The notes beneath the pieces were generated by a model. It was given only the letters and a program-made list of their open reading frames with translations. It did not search any database and was not told the DNA's origin. A program made the position numbers and the translations under genes. A stretch of 64,000 bases of DNA, taken from Rotaria sp. Silwood1. Its lineage: Eukaryota; Rotifera; Eurotatoria; Philodinida; Philodinidae. Of this stretch, positions 36,330 to 49,600 are shown piece by piece; positions within the stretch are counted from its first letter, which is position 1, and the number at the start of each line of letters is the position of its first letter. Where the stretch lies: assembly GCA_905250075.1 (NCBI GenBank), contig CAJNOP010000013.1:2152188-2216187 (forward strand). Direction: 5' to 3'.

Positions 36330-37780
36330 AAGAAAGAGCAGGACCTTTGTTGACAGAAAAATTTATTTCAAAACTATAAATGACGGATAGCTCTTCCATC
36401 AATACAGCAAAAAGTCGAAAAAAAACAAATTAATAGAATTACAATTCGAATTATAATTGAGATAGGGCTGTCATATAACTATAGCAGAGAGTCAGAAAAA
36501 AATTTCATTGTAATTATCATTCGAATTATACTTCGTAATACCCCAAAGAAGTGGCGGAGTTGCCTTATTTTCTGATAGAAGGCTTGAGAAAGTTTTCTTT
36601 CTTTATAAGATGATAGAGAAAATGAAGCTCTATTTTTCTATGCTATTTCATCTCTATTCAACTGGTATCATAATAGTAAAATTTCGATAAGAACTCTTTT
36701 TGTGTAACACTTCACTAGCGCCTGATGCAAATTAACACGCTTTCCATCTCAATATCCAATCATTTAATATGTTGTATTAATAAACAAAATATACCACAAG
36801 ATGCAGCGGGAAAAGCTCTACAATTTGTAATGAACCGTTTATTTTATATATGAAATAAGAAAAAAAAGGAGTTTCTCTCCGCATGATTTTTTCGGGACAC
36901 CGAAAACTAGTCGCCAAGAATTTTGTTCTTTTTTGACGAGAAATACACAATTAAAATAAGCTTTACTTTGTGGATTATAGAGTTTTTCACGCTGCATCTT
37001 GTGATATATTTTGTTGTTTTTAAATAAAAGATATCAGGTGACAAAAAGACGAAATAAGAAAAAATCAAATCATCTTGTACCAAAACATCATTTTCGAACG
37101 GCCGAAAATTGGTGGCTCAAAATTTTGTTTATTTCGAAAACAAAAAGTGCAACTGTAAAATAAGTTGTCTTACGTAAATTGTAGAGCTTTTCATGCTGCA
37201 TCTTGTGGTATACATTAGTTTTTAATACAACGTATTAATTGATTAAAATATTGAATCTACCTCACTCGCTCGTGAAGTTTTACACAAAAAGAGTTTTTAT
37301 CGACATTTTACTATTATGATACCGGTTGAATAGAGATGAAATAGCATAGAAAAATAGAGCTTCATTTTCTCTATCACCTCATAAAGAAAGAAAATTTCCT
37401 CAAGCCTTCTATAAGAAAATAAGGTACCTCCGCCACTACTTTTGGGTACCCCTAAGTAAATCAATAAAGGAATCGGCTATCCTATAATTACGATAGAAAC
37501 TCAAAAACGTTTTATTTCAATTACAAATAATAAATCGGATTAGGCTATCTTATAAGTAAGGCAGATAGAGAAAAAGATTCATTCGAGTTACAGTTCGATT
37601 TATAAATTCTAAATGAAACAGAGTTATTCTATAATCGGAGCATTAGAGAGAAAATGAATTTATTCGAATAATAATTCAAATTATAAATTATAAAGGGAAT
37701 AGAGCTATCCTAGAATGACGGCAGAAAGGCAGAATAAAAACTTTATTCGGGCTATAATTAGGCCGCCTTTTAACTTGAAC
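36330..37780. repeat. ~75-bp tandem repeat array, interrupted by a foldback element
   Basis: Units share a core like gctatcctataattacg followed by an attcgaattataattcgaat-like part. Cores occur near 36390, 36464, 37474, 37544, 37620 and 37698, spaced 70-78 bp outside the interruption at 36542-37446. Confidence 0.6.
36542..37446. mobile_element. Large foldback element (about 905 bp) inside the tandem array
   Basis: Left arm 36542-36725 (ccaaagaagtggcggag.., ..gaagctctatttttctatgc.., ..ttttgtgtaacacttc) is inverted in 37268-37446 (..gaagttttacacaaaaagag.., ..gcatagaaaaatagagcttc.., ..ctccgccactacttttgg). An inner pair (aaatataccacaagatgcag / ctgcatcttgtggtatacat-like) extends the stem. The centre also holds two direct copies of a ~110-bp block (about 36900 and 37095). 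Confidence 0.75.
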
Positions 37781-38057
37781 TATTCGATACATATATATTT
37801 GTCCATGATCGGTCAGTCCTCAAAGGAGCTTCGCTAGAAAACAGTTCAGTGCTGAACACATCATGATTTCACCGCTGTGTAGGTCGATATTTCCAAATAT
37901 AAAAACTCAAATTTTTTCTAGTCAATACAACATTTATTCCATGCTGTGAATCATACATTTTAGAAATCCAGTTTACAAGTTTGATAACCAAGTTTTTAAC
38001 GGCAAAGAATCGTTAATCTGGCAAAAGATGTTGGCAGAAATATTATATGAAAAGAAT
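37781..38057. other. Short intergenic stretch
   Basis: Sequence between the tandem array and the start of the membrane protein gene. It presumably includes that gene's promoter. No clear element seen. Confidence 0.4.
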
Positions 38058-41000
38058 ATGAGTATTATGAAGAAGCCGTAAGTTTGTGAAAACTTCTTTC
38101 ACCAACATTAAAACTAACAAACTAATACGCTACTGTTCGTAAAGAAAGTCTTTCAAGTGTAAATTCTCTTTTCGATTAGTAGTATCATCATTAAATCGTT
38201 CATAGCCAGTTGTGTAACGCTGTGACTTTGATTGAGTATAATGATCTTTGAAGTTGAGTTATGAATGTTATTTTGATCACGTCTCGATCTGTTTTAGAGC
38301 TTTTTCGAATAAAATCGAATGCCGTATTTTCGGTCTGAATATTGGCACATGGGTAGTTATTATTGTTACCAGTTTTTACTCCAAATTTCAGGTCGAGCCA
38401 ATGTTTCTTCAAAATATTGATTTTTCGAGCAAACTAAATGTTTCGATATTCCTTTGTAAAATAAAAATTCTCAAAGAACTTAATATCTTAGAATGGAAAG
38501 ACACATTTTAACGGTCATATTAGAAAAAAAAATCTTATAACCATGAGGCTTAATGAATGACCAGTTTTCAAATAAGCTACAATTCACTCGCTTTTCCAAA
38601 ATGTTTTAGTGCGTGCCGAAAAACGAGTAAAATAACACTCATAGCTCAGTCTCAAAGACTGAAAGATTCAATTAAAGTTATGCAATTACAATAATGTCTG
38701 TGAACGATAAGATGACCATAGTTGCAATCGAAAAATTATTTTTCATTCAAAGACTTTATCTTAGCAACACAACATTAACATCGCTTTCGCTTTCTATTAT
38801 TCAGAAATAAATGATGCAGCTTCCCTGTGTTTTTATTTCAGAATAAGATATACTAAACAGATTGACTTTGGCATTGAAAGACTCTTCCGTCTACTTTTAC
38901 TTGGACTTCTCGTCACGATCATGTTTTTATTGATATGTGTATTTCTAAAAAAATGTAATACCAACACTGTGTCGAACTACAATACAGGTGTGTCAACTCT
39001 TTCTTGCAGCTAAGCAGAAGATCATGTTGTTTGTTGAGTTATTATTGGAAAAGGTTCAGTAGTATGAGAGGACAGAAACGATGGGAAATTCAGTTTTCCA
39101 CTAATAGAAATCTACAGTAAAGAAAGCCAGATTAGAGAAGCACATGATGAATCTAAAAAAAGATTGCATTCATGACGGCTAAAAGAATTGAGCTTGTTTA
39201 AAAGGAATTTTAATTGTTTCAAATCCAGTTTTTTATTTAGTTACTCAGAAGTAGTCAGTCATTAAGAAAAAGATTATCTTTCATGTAATGTAGAATAATC
39301 ATCATCTCTTAATGGCACTTCGCACTGACAAGTTCTCTCTATTTTGGAAATTGAACATAATTCATCATTCAAAATTTCCAGGACTTTCTAGAATTTTGAA
39401 AACGGCTCAGTCGAAATTAACTTTCATCATCAGTATACTCCTTCGTTTACTGTAGCAGAAAGGGTGATTCTCGAAACTAGAAATCTTTTCTGTCTAGCAA
39501 CGCCTAATGAAGCAATCTTCAAGGACTGATAAAGGCATGAGTTATAAGACCTTCAGATTAGTAATCATATCTTTGTATTATATTGTTTTTTCATTCAGAA
39601 TGGGATGAATAGAGACTTAGTCGACAAAGCATATTATAGTTTTAAACGATCCTAATAATCTTGCATCTAATTTAGAATTGCAGTTGTCCATGAGCGAGTT
39701 TTACTGTTCAATATATTCAACATTATTTTGTGTAAATTATTTCAATGGGAAACATTTGACAAAAGACACGGCTTCATCTGAACGGTTCAACATTTCTAGA
39801 AATCGTAGAAACCGGAGCTCTAATTATTTCCAGACTAAAATATCATTAACTTGAACTTAAATTGGAAAAAATTAAGACATTTTCGGAGGTTTGTTTTTCA
39901 TGAAAACATTAAGAAAATGAACCTATTGTTAGTAGTATCATAAGAAACTAAGCGAGAAAACTATCACAGAATCCAGTTCACATGTAAGTATAGTTGATGA
40001 CCACAGGCGGATAGAGTGAGAACCTTAGCGCATACTATCTAGAATCATAGCGAAAGAGAAAGAATTTAAAGGGTTTTTTTAATCGATTGAGTATTATTTG
40101 ACGTTCGTAAATCAAGTTTTTTTGTATATTTATTATCTTGGAGCAAATTTTTTAAATAATGGTACTTTTTTTTGAAAAAAGTGCTCTGAGAAACGACTGG
40201 CTATTTTGATTCTTCATTTCATATTGTAGGATCTGACAAAATGATGCAAAGCTTCTTCTCAAACTGGATGCCAAATACAGATCAGAGTACGAAAATCATC
40301 AATATGGATGAGATTGCTGGAAAAGTAATCATATTTCAATTAGTTATCATATGTCTTTAAACTAATAAAATTGAATGGAATTCTAGTTAGAAGCTCTCTA
40401 TGGTATCGAGTCAGGTTCGATCTATATCAGTAATATTATGATCACTAATGGTGAAACAAATGCCGATGATTTTCACCATCACCGTCAACTTGCCAGAGAA
40501 AAACGTGGAATGTACGTCGCCATTTTGCATGACTTTTTTTTACAGTGAACTTATACTTAATATCTGTCTAACTTTGCTTCAGACCTAGCTGTGATCAATT
40601 GGGAGCTGATGGCTCACTTGTAGAAATGAATATTTATATAGTCTATCCAAAATTCTGTGCTACATATAAGCCTTGCAAAGACAATTTTGCCAATATGATC
40701 CAAGCTCGTATTGCTGCATATACTTCAAGTATTTCATTGGAATTCAAATTTGATGACAAAAGTGCCAGTGAACTTGTGCTGATCAGATGTCAGAAAGCCA
40801 CTGATTGGTCATTGAATTCTTTAATCCGATCACCACGGGCTGCTCCAAGAGCTGTAAGAGCAGGTAAAAACAGCTTTATAGTCGATAGATTTTTGTATGC
40901 CTTCTTACTGATATTTTTACTATTCAATTTAGAGAGCTTGAATAAGTAGTAAAAGTAAAAAAATTTAATGTTCTACAATTTTGTTTTGGAATAATGTTCA

Positions 41001-43530
41001 AATTTAAAGTTTGACCAATGAGTTAAAATTAATATTTAAAGAATCTTGGATTTCTTTACTTCTGCGACTTTCATAACTCAAAAAATCGGAATATGCATGT
41101 GCTTCAGCGTCGCAGACATATCTTTATCGTACACAATGTATGACTTGGAAGATATTTATGAGTTGTTAACGGAAGGTATTCTTGCCTCGATAATACTGCA
41201 GCAATCTACACATGTTGTAGATTGTGATCAAATTATTTTCGCACGCTTCTATTTATTAATTTAAATTACAGTAGAATCTCTGTGATGTGAACACCGTCTG
41301 GAGAGATGAAAACCGTTCAGTGTAACAGGAAGATCATATTAGAGGGATCAATCAAAACTAAAATTGACCCGTAGATTTTATTACCCTATGTCTCCCTGAA
41401 ACGACTTACTATTTTGGCCAATAGTTTTAAATGCTATCATTGATGCTTCGAATAAGACCATCTCTCAGTTGCCATTTTAACTATTTTTTGTTTCTATTGG
41501 TTTCATCATCATTAAAATACTTATTCGCTCGTTTGATCATATTTGAGCACATACGCAGTGGAGACTATAGAATGTCGATCACATTCAGAATCAAGAGCTG
41601 TTCGTGCAGAAGAAGTCGAAAACCAACAAAACCTGCTTGGGAAAACCGGAAGGTGTTTAGTACGACAGATTGGGCATTGAGGAGATATTTTCAGTAATAG
41701 AGGTTTTACAGTAGTTTGTTTACATTATGAATTAGTTTAGCAAAAATCTAACAAGACAGTAACGCAATACTTTTTGGTTTTTGTCGCGATATGCCGAGAA
41801 AAATGTAACGAGTTTCCAACTCTTAGTCTGTACAGTGGCAAATAATAGTCCAATATATTTCTTATTGGGTTGATTCGAAACCAGCTTCTCGTTAGCAAAC
41901 TAATACTCTGATTAATACAATGAAAATTAACTGTCATATTTATTTCAAGACATATATTAACGACAGAATTCATATTTCAGAGAAGGTCTAGCTATTAGAT
42001 AGATCGATATGATTTCTTCATCAGAGAAGCAAATAAAACCGTTTAAATTTTACTACAGCAAACTTCCCACACATGAGTTGATGATTGTCCGTTGCGACTT
42101 ATTATTATTATTTTTCGTTTTAAAAGCTTTGAACTCAACGATTCTTATTGAAAGATGAGTTCAAGAGCGCTAGGATCATAAATGAACACTAATAAATTTT
42201 TTAATACTTGATTATACGATGCTTCTTTCGCAAAACAACATTAACAGATGTGATCTTATTTCAAAATCTTAATAAAGAAAATGAAGACGCGAAAACACCA
42301 AGATAATTTTCACATATTACATGCGATTTCCTTTTCTAAGAAAGCTTTATCTATCATGCTATCCTAATCTTCAATATGTAACTTGAAGAAATCAAAAAAA
42401 GATGAAAAGTGCTATTTTATATAACACCATTGATAAATACATGAGCATATAGTTTCTAGACTATGTATGTAACAGACTGTAAAATATATTCACATAGAGT
42501 ATTCAATTCCTCAGCAAGCTCTTTGGCATGTAAAATTCAGCTGTGAAAAATGTAACTCCAAAACTGGTTTTTACTCTCAAATTCTACACTAATCACTATA
42601 GGAACTCTGAGCAAAGAACTAAGTTTGATGAAAAAAGGCAGATTCTCATGATCACTGATATCTCTAATAGTTGAAGAAGCCAGTTGTATTTCTTGAAGAA
42701 CAATCTGAGCTAGTAAATAATATCCTAATTCAGTCTGAATGATAGAATTCATTTGAACATAAAAATTACTCTAAGAAGTCTTCACTAATCAAAATCATTT
42801 CTCTCAACAAAACGACAACGTTACTGTCAAAACGAAGATTGACTGGACGGAATTAAGATGTGACTAAGACAGCGACATAAAAATTTATTACATCAAAATT
42901 TCAACGACCATAAGTTCGAACCAGGAGATTTCTTAACTCACTTCTGATAAGTCGTGGGACTAACGAATTTTTTTTACTTCCAGCTCCGACATGCAGCGAC
43001 CGTATTAAAAACCAACGCGAGAGTGATGTCGATTGTGGAGGTCCATGTGTGGCAATTGGCAAGCCCTGTAATAATGGCAAATTGTGTCAAGCACAACGTG
43101 ATTGCCGAAGCCTTGCATGCTTAAACGGCCGATGTGCTGGTAGATATTGTATTCTGTTCAAAGATGAGATATGTCGTTTTTTCTTCATAGCTCCGACATG
43201 TTGTGACCGTGTTAAAAATCAAGGCGAGAGTGATGTTGATTGTGGAGGTCCATGTGTAGCAAAGAACCAACGCTGTAACACCGGTCAAAAGTGTCAAGCA
43301 GCATCCGATTGTAAAAGCTTTCTCTGCTTAGGCGGTCGATGTGCTGGTAGGTATCCTGATCTGTCTAGAGATGGAGCATATATCTTGTTTCCATAGCTTT
43401 AGCGTGCACCGATGGTGTACAAAATAAGGATGAGATCAATGCCAAATCTGGAAATTCCTGTGTACCTTGGCTAAAGTTTAGAGACGGGAAAAGTCTGTTG
43501 GATTTGTTTGAATGTTTGTGTGACTGTTAG
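38058..43530 (+). CDS. Type II membrane protein with furin-like site and tandem Cys-rich exon repeats
   Basis: Not a named gene I recognise. Exons: 38058-38077, 38842-38987, 40230-40324, 40387-40511, 40583-40863, 42984-43139, 43191-43346, 43397-43530; 370 residues plus TAG with consistent phases. A short basic cytosolic N terminus precedes a single signal-anchor (about residues 24-42, LLLLGLLVTIMFLLICVFL), so the rest should be luminal or extracellular. REKR at 124-127 is a furin-type cleavage site. The next domain (129-222) contains several Cys and is unrecognised. Then come two 52-residue Cys-rich modules, each exactly one 156-nt phase 1-1 exon, with the pattern C-DR-KN--ESDVDCGGPC---C--G--C----DC-S--CL-GRC. 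This resembles CxDGxxNxxETDVDCGGxC repeats found in secreted proteins. A third, eroded copy (CTDGVQNKDE, lacking DVDCGG) forms the last exon. Exon 1 (20 nt) is the least certain. Confidence 0.7.
41269..41711. mobile_element. Pogo/Tigger-like MITE in intron 5 of the membrane gene
   Basis: cagtagaatctct at the left end and agaggttttacag at the right end are inverted copies (10 of 13 match) and are flanked on both sides by TA. The 443-bp length, the TA target and the CAGTAGAACCTCT-like ends resemble non-autonomous pogo/Tigger elements. The family assignment is inference. No transposase remains. Confidence 0.5.
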
Positions 43531-46069
43531 TGTGGCTATTTTGATGAAAGCAGAGAGAGCTCATACCCACATTTTTGACAGTGCTCATAAACTCATATTT
43601 TAAGAAAAGCTGGAATCCTCAAAGATCGTGAGTTTGAAGACTATTTGAGTTGGCAAAGGAGAGGATGTGAATTGAAAATATTTTAAAATTAATATTAAGT
43701 CAAAATATTTTCGATTACAATCATTTTGAAGTATTGAAGACCCAAAAAATCAAAACGTAGATAAAGTAAAAGTCTTGTGTTTTTTTACAAAGTAAAACGA
43801 AGCAAAGAATGTGAAGATCATATTTTCTTGTGGTTTTGACATCTATGACATCATCTGAACCGGAAGAGAAGCAACATTGAAAGCTCTGTCATTTTCAATG
43901 AGATAGTGATTTACTTTTTGCAGATACTAAAAGTACTTATCAAAACTCGTGTTGTAGAAAGGATTGAATAGTTCAATTAATTAAAACAAACCGAAATGTA
44001 AAATATAAAGCAGCCTCAAAAGACTAGTCTAAGAATGATTGATAAAACAGACTCAAGAGTGATCCATATACTCATATATAGACAGGAACTTTTTTCAAAA
44101 TTAACTCTCTAAACTTGAGACTTTTCAATCTTGCGAACTAAAACAAAAAGTTTCAAAAATCAAAACAAAAATAGAGCAATGATCTATAGTTAGATAGATC
44201 GCGATTGAAAAAAAGTGTCTTAGACAGGGCTACAGATAAAATGAATTATTTAGCATTCTGAAGATCCTAGACACAGTCTAGGAAAATACCAAATGAGTAT
44301 TCACTCAAATATTTACTTTAGAATAAACATTCTGGAGTCCGAAAATGCACTCTGTTTGTCCATCTGTCATAGGCTGTGAGGAAGCGATGAGTTTAAGGAT
44401 CTCTGTATATATTTTAAACACTCATTTCCAATCGTATTTGGCGTTCTAGCTGGAAAGAAGTCTATTCGTTGATGAGGTACTCTTTAAAACAAACGACTTG
44501 CGACTAGATGTTGACCATTTGTTTTTATATAACAATCTCTCTTGTATTTTACGTACTTATGTTATATTTTTAATTTTTTCATCTCTGCTATTCTTTATGA
44601 CTGATTCCTCTAGTCCATCTGATATTATTCCTAAGCCTCGACTTACCTGGAATAAATGCTTACAATGATTGTTCGACTGCTAGGGACTCACAAATAAAAT
44701 TATAAAGTTTCAGTTTTATTTTCTGCTTACGAATTGATATGAATAATCATTTGATGTGAATAGTGAGATATTCTGGTTTCAATTCGTTTACTTTAGTATT
44801 TCTTACCATAACTAATACAAGATATACTCGTTCGTAAAGCCTGTGTTCTAATGGAGAGCTTTAAATGCTTCCTGGACAGTTTGGAGGCTACTGGACTATG
44901 TTAGGAAGCTGTTTTCGATCAGCTTTTTTCTTTTATGAGAAGTTGAAAATCATATGTTCACATTGTATTTGAAGGCCACGATTGTTACGCATTGGTAAAC
45001 AAAAGAATATTGTAGAAAGACACACTACAAGAAAAGAAAGAATTAAAATGCTCAATAAGAGAAGCATATTTATCCAGAGAATGTGCTTCAATCAGTTATC
45101 TGTTGAAGCATTTCATCGACCATATAACTCATGCAACTTTATGATAAGGTAGTCACATTAGAGAAAAAATGTGTTTAATTTACAACAGATTCATTGAAGA
45201 CTGATAGATCAAGGCAAAAAAGCCCGGCAATAAAATACCAAAAAGCAAAACAAAAATTTCTTTTTGCATACTTGAAAATTTGTGCCTGAGTAATTGTAGA
45301 GTAGGAACAACGTAATTCAGACTAGACATTCACTATTTAAAAGTTCTACATAACAGGACATGTCACTGTACATTTGAGTTGATAGACCAATATATTCACA
45401 TTGTATATTTTCAAATACTAAATTTATTCTATAATACATGTTAAATATCATAAGAGCTTTCTATATAAAAGTTCAAAAGCAGACTATAATCAATTTTTTG
45501 ATGCATTACGAAGATATTTTACAGTACAGAAGGCTTTTAATTCAAGTTTAACTCATCATACTCATTTAGGTACTAATACGGTACCAAATTCACCTTCAAC
45601 AAATGAAACACTGTCTTTTACAGTGTTTATTCTTCTTCATCCGCCACTGTAGAACAACTATTTCAAATTATTTTAAATATAAGAATAGAACCTTTGTCCA
45701 GATTGCACATGCACTATGCCATTCTTATTTGAACTAACAGCTATGATTCGTTCTTTGCAGTGGTTCATATAGTTGAATTCATGTTTGCTTAGAAATATCC
45801 AAATATTTGCCAATCATTCCTAAAATGATCTATTATTTACACTTTACGTTACATGAGTAGATACTAGAAGCGATTATTACTTCATTTCATTTATACTCTA
45901 CATTTCTTTTGCCAACGTACTTTCAGCCATACCATATTCCTATCATGTACTCAATACATGAACAAAGCTATTGTAGTGACTATTTAGTTGGTGTATATTC
46001 AGCGAAAAATTTTTTCATCTAAATGAATTATTTGAATCAAGCAAGATAATCGAATAGATTCTTTATGTT
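43531..46069. other. Gene-poor region before the satellite
   Basis: About 2.5 kb of AT-rich DNA after the membrane protein gene. I see no gene, strong inverted repeat or tandem array in it. Confidence 0.45.
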
Positions 46070-48160
46070 TCGCTTGATACATTTGCCAATGGATTCTCGC
46101 GAATGTGATCGTGTCACGCACTTCATTTCGAAGTGAACGATATACTTGAATGAAGCACTAGTTAGAACAATTCATTTGTCAATAAGTCTTTGTTGATTCA
46201 ATCAAGTGACACACTTTGCTTCGAAGTGAGCACTGCATTCGAATGGAACACTACTTAGAATGATTCATTTCTCAATAGGTATTCGCTGATCTGATCCAAT
46301 GACACACTGCTTCGAAGTGAGCCATATATTTAAACGAAACGCTTCTGAAAATGATTCGTTTCTCAATAGGTATTTGCTCATCTGATCGAGTGACACATTT
46401 TTATTTAAAGTAAACGACATACTTGAACGAAACGCTGGTTAGAATAATTCATTTGTCAATATATATTGCCAGATCTAATCGAGTAATATATTTTGCTTCG
46501 AAACGAGCGATATATTTGAATGAAACGCTCCTTAGAATGTTTCGCTTGCCAATAGTTATTTACTGATCTGATCCAGTGACACACTTTACTTGTAAGATGT
46601 GCGATACATTAGAATAAAGCACTCCTTAGAATGATTCATTTCTCAATAGGTATTTGCAGATCTAATGGAATAACACATTTTGCTTCGAAGTGAGGATATA
46701 CTTGAATGAAACACTTCTAAGAATGTTTCGGTTGTCCGCAGATATGTGCTGGTGTGATTGAGTGATACACTTCGCTTTGAATTAAGAGATATGCTTGAAT
46801 AAAACTCTTCTTGTACCAATTCATTTGTAAATAGATCTTTGCTGATGTGATTGTATGATAGACTTTGTTTTGAAGTGGGCGATATATTTGAATGAAACGC
46901 TTTTTAGAACGATTCATATATCAATAGATCTTTACTGATATGATCAAGTGATACACTTTGCTTTGAATTAAAAGATATACTTGAATGAAACCCTTCTTAT
47001 GCCGATTCATTTGTCAATAGACCTTTGTTGATGTGATCGAGTGATACACATTGTTTCGAAGTGATCGATATATTTGAATGAAACCCTCTTTGAAATGATT
47101 CATTTATCAATAGATCTTCGTTCATGTGATCAAGTGATACACTTTGCTTCGGAATGAGCAATTTACGTGAATGAAACACTCGTTAGAACGATTCGTTTAC
47201 TTCTTCAACATTGATCATCGAATTTTGTACCATTTTTTTTCTAAAGTAAACGCCATATTTGTACAAAATCTTTGTTAGAAGCAATTATTTAACATATACA
47301 TTGTTATATATTAGTCTACTGATCAACTTTATCTGGATTTAAGCGATGTATTTGAATGGAGTCCTAATTAGGACGATTCATTTAGTCGAAAGATCTTTTC
47401 CGACGTGATCGTGTGCCACACTTTGCTTCGAAACAAATGATATATTTGAATGAGGCCATGATTGGGATTATTCATTTGTTAGTAGATTTTCGCGGATGTG
47501 GTTAACTAACGCACTTCGCTACAAAGCGAGTGATAGATTTGAATAGAATTATTATCAGACAGATTCCTCCGCCGTGTATCTTTCACCAATGCGTATAGTG
47601 TTTAGTAGATTACTTAAGAAAGATATATCTGAAAAAAAACTTTGTTCGGCCCAATCATTATTGAGGTACCTCAATGAACTAAGCTGAAGATGGATTTTGC
47701 TGTTTTCTAGCACTATATTTGAATGCAATACTGCTTGTAACCATTCATTTGTCAATAGGTCTTTGCAGATATGATCTAGTGACATACGCCGCTTCGAAAT
47801 GAGCTATATACTTGAATGAGACACTGGTTATACCGATTCATTTGTCAGTAGAGATTTGTTGATGTGATTGAGTGACGTGCTCCACTTCGAACTGAGCAAT
47901 ATATTTGAGGGAGATCTTGCTTATAACGATTCATTTGTCAGCAGATATTTGCCGATGTGATCGAGTGATACACTTGGCTTCGAAGTGAATGATATATTGG
48001 AATGAAACACTCTTTAGAATGATTCATTTATCAACAGACCTTTACTGATGTGATCGAGTGGCATTTTCGCTCTGAGTTTTAACATGTACGTGAATGAAAC
48101 CCTGCTTAGAACGATTCGTTAGTCAAATGATCTTCAACAATGCAATCGAATGTCTCATTT
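46070..48160. repeat. Satellite array, ~91-93-bp monomers, about 22 copies
   Basis: Monomers contain gattcatttgtcaatagatc, then a gctgatgtgatcgagtgaca-like part, an actttgcttcgaagtgag-like part and a gatatatttgaatgaaacac-like part. The gattcattt word recurs near 46172, 46262, 46352, 46443, 46634, 46820, 46911, 47004 and 47097 and onward. Copies are 75-90% alike by eye. Many monomers are 93 bp, so one minus-strand frame can stay open over adjacent units (46717-46917, 46997-47179, 47555-47785). Confidence 0.9.
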
Positions 48161-49600
48161 CACTTCAAGAAAATGAACTATTTGAATATAAATTTGGTTG
48201 GGACGATTTTTTGCTCGAGCGATCTCTGTTAGTAAGATCATCTGAGATGATTTGCAATCGAAGTGGTGATGCATTTGAAGAAAACAGTTGTTGATGCTTA
48301 TTACTCACCTTGTTATATAACATAATCTTATCTAATTTCGGAGTCCAATCTAACATAAATAAGATAGTTGCATAGACTCATACTGGAAATAATGCATATT
48401 TTATGCATACTCTGGCAGATGGCATACAATTATGTTCTATTTTGGAATGAGTAAAATACTTGAATAGTATCCTATTTGGAGTTGTGTATTTGGACTGTAA
48501 TGCTTGAACATCAAAAGCTACGAGATTTTTCCAACAAGATAGAAGAATAATTAAATTGTTTCATACTTAAAATGATTCATTATCCGTTGGATGGTCTACC
48601 ATCCGCTCTAGTATCCTACTTGATGTCAAACTAATTAATTTATTCGATCAAAGCACTCCAAACAAGGAAAGTGGATCCATTTCATTTCTATGTGTTTTTT
48701 ATTGTACCGAAATGTGTCAGTTTTCGTGAATAGTTCAAAGAACTATTTGAATCTGATTACTGTCTTGCTAATTCATTATCTTAAACATCATTCCTCATAT
48801 AAAACAAGATAACTTTTGGTTTTATTACGAGATATATCTGAATCGAATATTCAGATAATTCATCTGCCAGATGCCATGCAATCGTCTGTTCTACTAGTAT
48901 CGGCTGCTACAGAATAAACATAATTGAATATGCCCTTGTTTGGGATAGTTCATCTGCCGTACTCTGTTCAATCTTGCACCCCACTCTTGTGGATCGCTAG
49001 AGAGTAAACTAATTGAATACGATTTTGATTAGGATAATTCATATGCCAATCATTGTTTGATTACGTGTTCTCATGTTAGCTATCGCTTCAGAATAAAATA
49101 AATGAACTTGAACTTTCTTGAATAATTCATACAACATACTCTACTCAATCATATGCTCAATTCATATTAGTTGCTGAACAGTAACATATTTGAATATGAT
49201 CTTATTTCGAATAGTTCGTCTGCCGTGAATTGATCAATTTTCTATTCCATTGTCACCGATTGCTAGAGATTAAAGTAACTGAATACAACTTTGCTTAGGA
49301 TAATGCATATGTCGTCTGTAGTTTGATTAAGTCTATCTGATGCTAACGATCGCTTCAAAATAAAATAAATGAACTTGAACTTAATTGAATAATTCATATA
49401 ACATACTCTGTTCAATATTATGCTCAACTCATATTGGTTGCTAGCCAGTAAAATAGTTGAATACGACCTGGGTTAGGATAATTCATATGTCATGCGTTGT
49501 TCAATCTTGTGTTTTAGTGTCATGGATAGTCAGAGAGTCATATAACTGAATATGACCGTGTTTCGAATGGTTCAGTGGTAGTGTGATTATCTAACATAAG
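48161..49600. repeat. Diverged satellite with 267-bp higher-order repeat
   Basis: The satellite continues with diverged ~89-bp monomers. From about 48950 the monomers form a higher-order unit of three: the word cgcttcagaataaaataaat at 49084 recurs (as cgcttcaaaataaaataaat) at 49351, exactly 267 bp later. The neighbouring monomers (gctagagagtaaact / gctagagattaaagt; actctactcaatcatatgct / actctgttcaatattatgct) recur at the same distance. Confidence 0.75.

Noticed and set aside
41046..41264. 72-codon frame as an extra exon of the membrane protein gene
   Set aside because: No good acceptor/donor pair in matching phase, and it starts at TTG. The model without it joins cleanly.
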